Part shown: in pieces, positions 18,165 to 24,529 of the stretch | How positions within the stretch are numbered: position 1 is the first letter of the stretch | How the letters are laid out: each line of letters starts with the position of its first letter | DNA from: Isoetes engelmannii | Lineage: Eukaryota; Streptophyta; Lycopodiopsida; Isoetales; Isoetaceae | DNA length: 24,529 nucleotides | Direction: 5' to 3' | NCBI GenBank assembly: GCA_011763485.2 | Contig: JAANSK020201096.1 | Coordinates: 1-24,529 of the forward strand | Translations under genes and position numbers: made by a program | Notes under the pieces: generated by a model | Told to the model about the DNA's origin: nothing | The model's input: the letters and a program-made list of their open reading frames with translations, nothing else | Databases searched by the model: none

Positions 18165-18850
18165 CACTACAAGAGAACAGTGATTTATTGTCACTTTTTT
18201 GTCACTAAAATAACGTGTCAAAAAATTGATACAAAAGTGACAATAATAATGACACAAATAGTGACAATAAATGTGACAATAGAGTAACGCAATAGTGACA
18301 AAAGGAAGTGACAAAAAGATGTCGTAAATGTGACTATAATGTGACAATAAACTGACATGGTTTGGGCAAAACCATGTGACAAAAATTTGACAATGGGTTG
18401 ACTTAATACTGACAAAAGTAGTGACAAACAAATGATATAAATCTGACTACAATATGCCAACAAATAACAAAATTGTGACAACAGACTGTCATAAGTTTGA
18501 CAAAACTATGTATTAAAAGAGTGTCAATAGACTGACTTTATAATGACAGAAGTAATGACAAAGAAATGATATAAATTTGACCACAGTGTGACAATAAAAT
18601 GTCTTAACTTTGACAAAGAAGTTGAAGGAAAAATGACACAAATGTGTCAATAGTGTGCCAATAGGATACCTCAAATATGACAAAAGGGAGAGAATAAAGT
18701 GACAAGAAAGTGACTATAAAGTGGCAATAGGTTGACGTCAAAGTGTCAATATGACGACAATAGAATGAGAATAAGCTGACTTTAAAGTGACAATAAAATG
18801 ACAAAAAAGATGCCAACAAGCTGGCCTTAAAATGACAAGCTAACAAAACA
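18165..18850. repeat. CACTA terminus and subterminal TGACAA repeat field
   Basis: After the CACTACAAGAGAACAG end, about 650 bp are filled with irregularly spaced TGACAATA/GTGACAAA-like words, about two dozen TGACA on the plus strand plus a few inverted TGTCA. In En/Spm such subterminal repeats are bound by the TNPA protein. The field is longer and denser than the few-hundred-bp fields of classic elements. The three bases before the end (ATT) would be one copy of the 3-bp target duplication. Confidence 0.75.
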
Positions 18851-18873
18851 TTATTCGAGAAGTCAAAATATCA

Positions 18874-20028
18874 TTAATCATCTTCTTGATCATCATTGTT
18901 AGGCTTTAACATAGTAGTATCAATCAGGCATCTGCACTTGGGTATAACATAAATTACAATCCACCACGTTGGGTTAACATGGTTTTCAAGAAAGAAAACT
19001 TGTTGAACTTGATTAGAGTAAATAAATGACTCATTCATTTCTCCAAGAACCTACGTTGAGTCGATCTCACAAAACCCGAAGGATGTGATCTCGTGGTTTG
19101 ATTTCTTCCTCTATAGACAACATAATATCAGTAATTTGCCCAACATAATTAAGGTCACCCGTAATAGATTGTCGATCATGTTGGCTCGCTTGACTTTTTT
19201 TGTTCCAATTGAGAAGCAATTCCACAGTCATTTGTCAGACGACCTTTGTCTACCTATAGTCCGAAGATGGTTTCCATAAGCCCACATCGAATTGTAAAAA
19301 TGAGCCTGCATTTTAGAAGGATAGGAGAAATGAATCATATGTATGTAGCACACATTGGCAACATAACATTATACCTTTTGAACACATCCAAGTGCAATGT
19401 TGAAGTCATCCTTTGGAACACCCTCTCCGTTATCTAGTGCATCTTCCATTGCTTCAAGCAACCAATCACGAGTCATATACTCAGGCAATTCATCCAATGA
19501 TTCCTGATATAAAATACCTTTTCGGCCATGATGTATACTATTATGTGCAAATTCTCTTCTGGCTGTCTTTTTTTCTTCTTTAGCTCGTTTATACCTCTCC
19601 TTCCACATTTCAAGACTTTCAATATTACGTATCACAAACTTATTTATTTCTTCAAACATTTCCTCATTCAGTTTGCACCGCACTCCATGACCTTGTAAGA
19701 CCTCTTCTGCTACTTCCTTATCCTCCTCACCATTCCAAACCTTTGGTGCATCTTTGTGTATTGAAAGTGTGGCTTCATTTAGAAAAAACAATGTTTCATG
19801 AAGCAAACGACCCTCGGCCATGGATCCCTCAGGCCTAACCATTTGCCACACGTAACCTTTCAAAACTTTCATGTACCGTTCTAAAAAGAGCATCCACCGA
19901 CTTGGAGCTGGTCCAAGAAGTTTTGCCCTAAGACGGAAGGCGCGAAAAGGTTTGCCATCCAAACCTTCGTCTGTTAAAAAAGCAAACTGAAAAATATTTC
20001 TAGAATCGGCGAAGGTGGAGTATTCCAT
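18874..20028 (-). pseudogene. CACTA TNP2-like transposase C-terminal part (DUF4218/DUF4216)
   Basis: The minus-strand frame 20028-19369 carries a DUF4218-like block: LLGPAPSRWMLFLERYMKVLKGYV (37-60), then RPEGSMAEGRLLHE (65-78), then the helical NEEMFEEINKFVIRN region. The first 29 or so residues are not part of it: they come from palindrome sequence joined at about 19941. Further down, about 19050-18900 shows SFIYSNQVQQVFFLE, then NPTWWIVIYVIPK, typical of the DUF4216 region at the C terminus of TNP2 proteins, ending at a stop at 18874-18876. Between the two blocks the frame is interrupted, so the gene is broken even allowing for introns. The N-terminal catalytic TNP2 domain is absent from the window. 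The C terminus pointing at the CACTA end is a normal arrangement for the family. Confidence 0.75.
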
Positions 20029-21807
20029 GAAGAAGATGGCGTCATCTCAAAGGGAAAAAAAACCATACACTGGGTCGGGTGGTGATCGATCAATCATTGT
20101 CAATTATGTAATTACTATATCTTATTTGTTTGGAATCAAGTTATAATGCTTATAACTTCCTTGTTCTTTGCAATATTTAGTATGCCAACTTTAGAGGTTA
20201 TCCCACTGAGAAGGTCATTTTCGAGATTAACGAAATTGGACGATGGAAGAAATAGGTCCAACGTGAGATTGAGGAAGGACGTGTGTTTCCAGAAACAAAG
20301 GTACAATTGCAATTTTAAGATATCACAATTTAAATTTGCATATATGAGTATTAGTTGGCTTTAACTCCTCTATTTAATTGTTCTTGTAGCACATGGCACA
20401 AGATTATGCAGGTAAGGGCATTGTCCCAACAATAGATGTCAAGGGGAAAAGTATTGCAGATCAAGTACCACATGAGGAGAATGAAGAGACTCTGCATGTA
20501 AGTTTTTTATCCAAGTTGTTGTACATGTTTGTAACTTCTAATATTGTAGCCATACAACGTATTTTTTTCCTTTGTAGTTGGGTATGTCTGAGTCATCAAG
20601 CTGCGAAAATTCAAGCGATGGATCTAGCACTGGAAGTGAAGATAGTACATCTAGTACTGAAAATGAGGAGGTTGATATCAATAGTGTTTAACCAAACATC
20701 TTTATTATTTCATTGTTATATATTTCTCCGGGAACAATTCATATGTTCTTTTCAGACATTGTGAATCGATCATTATGAATAAAAATTGCTTTTATGTTTC
20801 TACAATAATGTGACAAAAGTAAGAGACCATGCATGCACGAAAGTGACGAAAATATGACAATAATAGGGAAACGAGTGTCCAAGAGTTTTTACAAAAGTAT
20901 TGACTACTTCGTGCATGCATTGTCTCTTACTTTTGTCACATTATTGTAGAAACATAAAAGCAATCTTTATTCATAATGATCGATTCACAATGTCTGAAAA
21001 GAACACACGAATTGTTCCCAGAGGAATCTATAACAATGAAATAATAAAGATGTATGGTTAAACACTATCGATATCAACCTCCTCATTTTCAGTACTAGAT
21101 GTACTATCTTCACTTCCAGTGCTAGATCCATCGCTTGAACTTTCGCTGCTTGATGACTCAGACATATCCAACTATAAAGGAAAAAAATACGTTATATGGC
21201 TACAATATTAGAAGTTACAAACATGTACAATAACTTGGATAAAAAACTTACATGCATAGTCTCTTCATTCTCCTCATGTGCTACTTGATCTGCAATACTT
21301 TTTCCCTTGACGTCTATTGTTGGGACAATGCCCTTACCTGCATAATCATGTGCCATGTGCTATAAGAACAATTAAATGGAGTTAACGCCAATTAATACTC
21401 ATATATGTAAATTTAAATTGTGATCTCTTAACATTGCAATTGTACCTTTGTTTCTGGAAATACACCTCCTTTGTCAATCTCGCATTGGATCCATTTCTTC
21501 CATCTTCCAATTTCCTTAGTCTCGGAAATGACCTTCTCAGTGGAATAACTTCTGAAGTTGGCGTACTAAATATTGCAAAGAACAAGGAAGTTATAAGCAT
21601 TATAACTTGATTCCAAACAAATAAGATATGGTACTTACATAATTGGCAATGATTGATCGATGACCATCCGACCCAGTGCATGGTGTTCTTTTTTCCTTTG
21701 AGATGTCGCTATCTTCTTTATGGGGTACTCCACCTTCGCCGATTCTAGAAATATTTTTCAGTTTGCTTTTTTAACAGACGAAGGTTTGGATGTCAAACCT
21801 TTTCGCG
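19941..21807. repeat. Large palindrome of two TNPA-like gene copies
   Basis: 19941-20844 is the reverse complement of 20906-21807 (arms 904 and 902 bp), roughly 90% identical by eye, around a 61-bp spacer. Outer ends share CGCGAAAAGGTTTG(C/A)CATCC; inner ends share GCATGCACGAA. Splice sites and exon lengths are the same in both arms. Confidence 0.9.
20030..20691 (+). pseudogene. TNPA-like CACTA gene, left-arm copy (3' exons only)
   Basis: Plus-strand exons can be read ending at 20107 (GGDRSIIVNY), then 20181-20300, 20390-20497 and 20578-20691, each with GT-AG borders and matching phases. They have the same lengths (120, 108 and 114 nt) as the right-arm copy. Motifs are EINEIGRWKK in the 120-nt exon, DYAGKGIVPTIDVKGKSIADQV in part in the next, and a Ser/Glu/Asp-rich tail ending NEEVDINSV. 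A stop replaces the tryptophan codon after GRWKK, so this copy cannot make the whole protein. The two 5' exons seen in the right-arm copy are absent; the arm joins DUF4218 sequence instead. Confidence 0.6.
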
Positions 21808-22437
21808 TAAAACAAATAAAAATAGTTTGAAAAGATTGTGTTCTAACCTGTGATGATTCCATTTACGTCCAAGTTGCTTTAAGATGCCTTTTTCATTAAA
21901 ACCGGTACCAAATTGATCCTTCAAGTCGTTAAGCACGTCATTCTTCTGGCGCAACTTAACTTGTTTTCATTTTAAATGTATCTCATGGCAGTGATCCAAT
22001 ATATAACTGGTTGCAATATCCATAAACTCTTTTCCATGAGCATCAAGATGGATCTTTCCACCAGTAGAACACACACCTATAACGCAATATTGAAAACATT
22101 ATATACATCATCGAGATAAAGAATGAGAATTCAAAACATTTACAAAATGTACAATATACCTCAATGTCGCCCAACTTCTTAAAGCTCATAGCACGAGATT
22201 CTCCCGATGCCATCGATTCACTACCTTCTACAAGTGAATTCTTTTGTTCGTTGGAGGTGCGCCTACCAACGGAAGATCTCTTTTTTTTGGATGTCTTCGA
22301 TGATGATGCACCTCCATTTCATAGCTCACGTACCACTGCACCCTTTTGTTCCCCGTTAACATTGATAATATCTTCGATAGCATCTTGGCTGAAACACCTT
22401 TCTTCATCCCCTTTTCAATGTCCTTTCCATTAGCCAT
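21058..22437 (-). CDS. TNPA-like (Transposase_24-type) CACTA accessory gene, right-arm copy
   Basis: Minus-strand exons are approximately 22437-22160, 22078-21848, one ending at 21639, then 21565-21446, 21359-21252 and 21171-21058 (stop TAA). In En/Spm the TNPA-type protein binds subterminal repeats. The start is MANGKDIEKGMKKG. A basic SKTSKKKRSSVGRR segment follows in exon 1, and exon 2 has VCSTGGKIHLDAHGKEF and a helical part ending KQLGRKWNHHR, resembling the W...F...KW pattern of Transposase_24. The fourth block has EIGRWKKWIQCEID with the tryptophan intact. The last exon is an acidic serine tail (SESSSSESSSDGSS, ending VDIDSV). Exon 1 has a frame problem near 22325 and exon 2 an in-frame stop near 22015, so even this fuller copy seems defective. 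Family assignment rests on weak similarity and on context. Confidence 0.55.
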
Positions 22438-22440
22438 CTT

Positions 22441-23411
22441 GAACTACACACATAACAAAGGCAACATTATATAATATGTAAACATAATTTATACCACAAC
22501 AATCCCATGGTACATATGTATTAGCCAAACAAGTTTGCAACAACTATAAAAGGAACTATGCGAATAAAGTACATTCAAAACATAATGAGCATAAGTAGTT
22601 AAAGGACAATGATCTGCCAATGTGAATCCAAACAAAATGGATTCACATTATAGAACAGGGTTAGACCTTTCTGCAGTGTCTAATAACTCAGATTAGTGTA
22701 TTTTATATTTTTAACAGAAATACATAAGTCCCTTCACCGTATTGTTCACATCTTGCATCTTAGGAGGAGCAGGATTCCAGCGCCCTTTATAGCTATGTGT
22801 ACAAAATTTTCTGTGCGCACAAGTGTCACCTTTGTGGAGATTGTACATAAAAATGATGTCACAGTCTCCGCAGAATTTATGTGTCTAATCCCATTTATCT
22901 TCTGAATAACACTTCTGGAAGCCCATGTACAACCCAAATGCTGCGTTATTAATCCTAAATGCTAACTCGTGAACAAACCTTATGCCAAAAGCTAACATAG
23001 CATCCCTTCTAATTTACTATCTCGAGGTGGATTTAGCATACTATCATAAGAAACAACCTTCTTTTCTTATATATAGGATTGATACGGTCTTCATCAAGAT
23101 TCTGTTAACTAGATCTTAAGTGCTACACCTGGACCGTTGGGCATCTTCCATTTCCCTTAACAATCATATACTAGTCATATGAAACTTTTGACTTCATTTT
23201 TACATAACGAGCATTGGTTGATGAATAAAACTGAAGCTTTTCCCTTGGCAAATTGCCTAACTCGTGAGCCACATTGCTACTATGCTAACGTTAAGTAACT
23301 TCTTAACATTTAACTAACTTCTAACACCCAACTTCAAGAGAAGCATAAATTTTGGTTATTTCAGCGGTTTAGATAGATTTAAAAACTCTTAAATGATTTT
23401 CCTTCTTGCAG
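22441..23411. other. Intergenic stretch with a hairpin and a dispersed repeat copy
   Basis: No convincing gene. It holds a perfect 10-bp stem (TGTGAATCCA/TGGATTCACA, 22621-22630 and 22638-22647, 7-nt loop) and the first copy of a 53-bp direct repeat (22884-22936). A short plus-strand frame near 22790-22880 (MCTKFSVRTSVTFVEIV) is unrecognised. The end, TTCTTGCAG at 23411, looks like the splice acceptor of the GMC fragment. Confidence 0.5.
22884..22936 (+). repeat. 53-bp direct repeat, copy 1
   Basis: TCTAATCCCATTTATC to GTACAACCCA. It matches 24088-24140 at 52 of 53 positions; the two copies start 1204 bp apart and flank the GMC fragment. Confidence 0.85.
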
Positions 23412-23981
23412 ATCTCAAATATTCCTTTGCAAAAGAGGCATCTCAAGTGATTGAAAATAAGCAGAATGACTACATTGTTGTGGGAGGTGGAGCTACAGGA
23501 TGTCCTCTCGCAGCAACTCTGTCTGAAAAATTTTTAATGCTTCTTCTTGAAAGAGGAGGGGTGCCATATGGGGTACCAAACATAGAACATCTTTCAGGGT
23601 TCCATGAGAACCTGATCCACTTTGACCAATATACATCTCTAGCACAAGCTTTTAGATCACAGGATGGCGTAGGAAACCATAGAGCAAGGGTTCTAGGTGG
23701 AGGAAGTGCAATAAATGATGTTTTCTACACTAAATCCAGTCCTCAGTTCTCGGCTCAGATTGCCTTGAAAAGGGCCCTTTTTGAGGTTGGTCAAGGCCCT
23801 GATAATAGCTTCACTTATGATGATGTTCAAGGTACCAAAATTGGAGATACTATTTTTTACCAGAGTGGCAAAAGGCATACTACTGCTGATTTATTGGAGT
23901 ATGCTATACCTGGAAATATAGAGATATTGATTCATGCCACCACTAACAGAATTCTGTTCGATTCTAATCAAGATATATATG
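23412..23981 (+). pseudogene. HOTHEAD-like GMC oxidoreductase fragment
   Basis: HOTHEAD-type GMC flavoproteins oxidise alcohol groups (in Arabidopsis, omega-hydroxy fatty acids for cutin) and are usually about 550-600 residues. Here about 190 residues remain. Visible are the FAD-binding glycine motif DYIVVGGGATGCPLAATLSE, LLLERGGVPYG, the GMC signature RARVLGGGSAINDVFYTK, and later GQGPDNSFTYDDVQGTKIGDT in part, then KRHTTADLLEYA and a truncated HATTNRILF. Compared with the family, about 35-40 residues are missing between FYTKSS and LKRALFEVG without breaking the frame. The FAD domain ends early and the C-terminal GMC domain with its catalytic His/Asn is not found downstream to 24529. It begins at a good splice acceptor (TTCTTGCAG) and ends at a possible donor (ATG-GTCTGC), so it may be an isolated exon or a captured gene piece. 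Confidence 0.8.
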
Positions 23982-24087
23982 GTCTGCAAATTTTGTTATT
24001 ATTACAGTGTTCAATCTTCTTTCGTTATACATTGCATTGTTGAATGTTCCTTGTAAGCTTGTCTTTTATATTAGACGATTCAAAGAC

Positions 24088-24140
24088 TCTAATCCCATTT
24101 ATCTTCTGAATAACACTTCTGGAAGCCCATGTACAGCCCA
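24088..24140 (+). repeat. 53-bp direct repeat, copy 2
   Basis: Near-identical to 22884-22936. Just after it, the word GCCCATGT(A/G)CAGCC is locally repeated (24125-24149). Confidence 0.85.
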
Positions 24141-24529
24141 TGTGCAGCCATTGAAACAAAGATAAAAAATCCTCGACCTGCATGACTGCACGCTGAAAGA
24201 AAGCCAAGCAAAGTTGCATTACTTGCTTTTACACCTTATGTTGTGCTTATGGCTCAGATTGGCCTGATATGGGCTAGACCCTTATAATATTCCCATCGTA
24301 AACTGTCTAACCATGCATGGTGTTGCTTTGAAAAACCTTTGCCTAGATCTGTGGCATGTATGGTGTTTTGAAGACCAAATGTGTGACGTTCCATGTATGA
24401 ATACGAGTATAAATACCGTATCAGACATGCCATGTCACTTGCTTACATCCAGCTACGGCCTAGGGGTAAGTTGGTTTGTGTTGTTTAAGTTGTTTGGTAT
24501 GTGTTTTTATTAATGTTAGGGGTGCCACG
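24141..24529. other. Terminal stretch, no gene seen
   Basis: Short frames only, none recognised. The last bases, AATGTTAGGGGTGCCACG, resemble words of the repeat near 2955-2990 and may be the start of another such element running out of the window. Confidence 0.4.

Larger units (their letters stand above)
18165..22440 (-). mobile_element. CACTA (En/Spm) transposon remains, internally rearranged
   Basis: The left end is CACTACAAGAGAACAG at 18165, the canonical terminus of the superfamily. It is followed by a long field of subterminal repeats (to about 18850), a TNP2-like gene with DUF4218 and DUF4216-type parts on the minus strand (18874 to about 19940), and two inverted copies of a TNPA-like gene (20030-20691 plus strand, 21058-22437 minus strand). 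I found no matching TCTTGTAGTG terminus to the right within the window, so the right boundary is a guess at the start of the last coding part. More than one CACTA copy is probably involved, because subterminal-type TGACAA words also occur at the centre of the inner palindrome (about 20810-20870). Confidence 0.75.

Noticed and set aside
18153-18846. Minus-strand frames rich in Cys-His-Tyr repeats, looking like small zinc-binding proteins
   Set aside because: They are translations of the TGACAA-type CACTA subterminal repeat field and follow its period, with no family resemblance.
18180-18850. CRISPR-like regular repeats
   Set aside because: The words are 6-9 bp at irregular spacing with no constant spacer length, next to a CACTA terminus in a plant genome.
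19940-20028. Apparent N terminus (MEYSTFADSRN) of the DUF4218 frame
   Set aside because: This part lies in the palindrome arm and also appears at 21720-21807, so it is antisense repeat sequence fused to the real DUF4218 fragment.
24313-24513. 66-codon plus-strand frame near the right edge
   Set aside because: No recognised family and it lies in repeat-like sequence; kept out of the gene list.

Overview
The window is nuclear DNA from a land plant. The evidence is a PLS-class pentatricopeptide repeat (PPR) gene, a Ty1/copia element, CACTA (En/Spm) transposon genes with the plant DUF4218/DUF4216 signature, a HOTHEAD-like GMC oxidoreductase fragment, and an intron-rich GPI-anchor acyltransferase gene of plant type. 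The old-style intronless PPR gene and the mix of unusual transposons fit a seed-free plant (fern, lycophyte or bryophyte) better than an angiosperm. That is an inference and I cannot fix the lineage.

Layout. 0.2-1.8 kb: an intronless PPR gene that stops where an E domain should begin. 2.6-5.6 kb: small inverted and tandem repeats around a frameshifted, orphan LINE ORF1-like gene on the minus strand. 5.7-9.8 kb: the one clearly complete host gene, a PIGW/GWT1 homologue, which I resolved into 16 exons adding up to 475 codons plus stop. 11.0-15.6 kb: a broken Ty1/copia element on the minus strand, with a leader-like sequence outside its left LTR. 15.6-16.1 kb: an unrecognised coding fragment carrying a perfect DLNxxP (EAR-type) motif. 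16.36-18.10 kb: a large palindrome whose two arms each hold a Merlin-type (IS1016/ISXO2-like DDE) transposase gene. 18.165 kb onward: a CACTA terminus, a long field of TGACAA-type subterminal repeats, a degraded TNP2-like gene, then a second large palindrome (19.94-21.81 kb) whose arms each carry the same exons of a small TNPA-like gene. 22.9-24.1 kb: a GMC oxidoreductase pseudogene fragment lying between two 53-bp direct repeats.

Most striking are the two successive palindromes, each with arms of about 0.8-0.9 kb and a spacer of about 50-60 bp, each built from transposase genes of a different DNA transposon superfamily. Transcription across either would give a long hairpin RNA matching the transposase mRNA, the arrangement known from the maize Mu killer locus. 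Whether they are transcribed cannot be told from sequence alone. A Merlin-type transposase in a plant is notable by itself. The other main points are a 75-nt frame-neutral intron in PIGW and a triple TQT motif in the LINE ORF1-like protein. I saw no rRNA gene, intact tRNA gene or CRISPR array.
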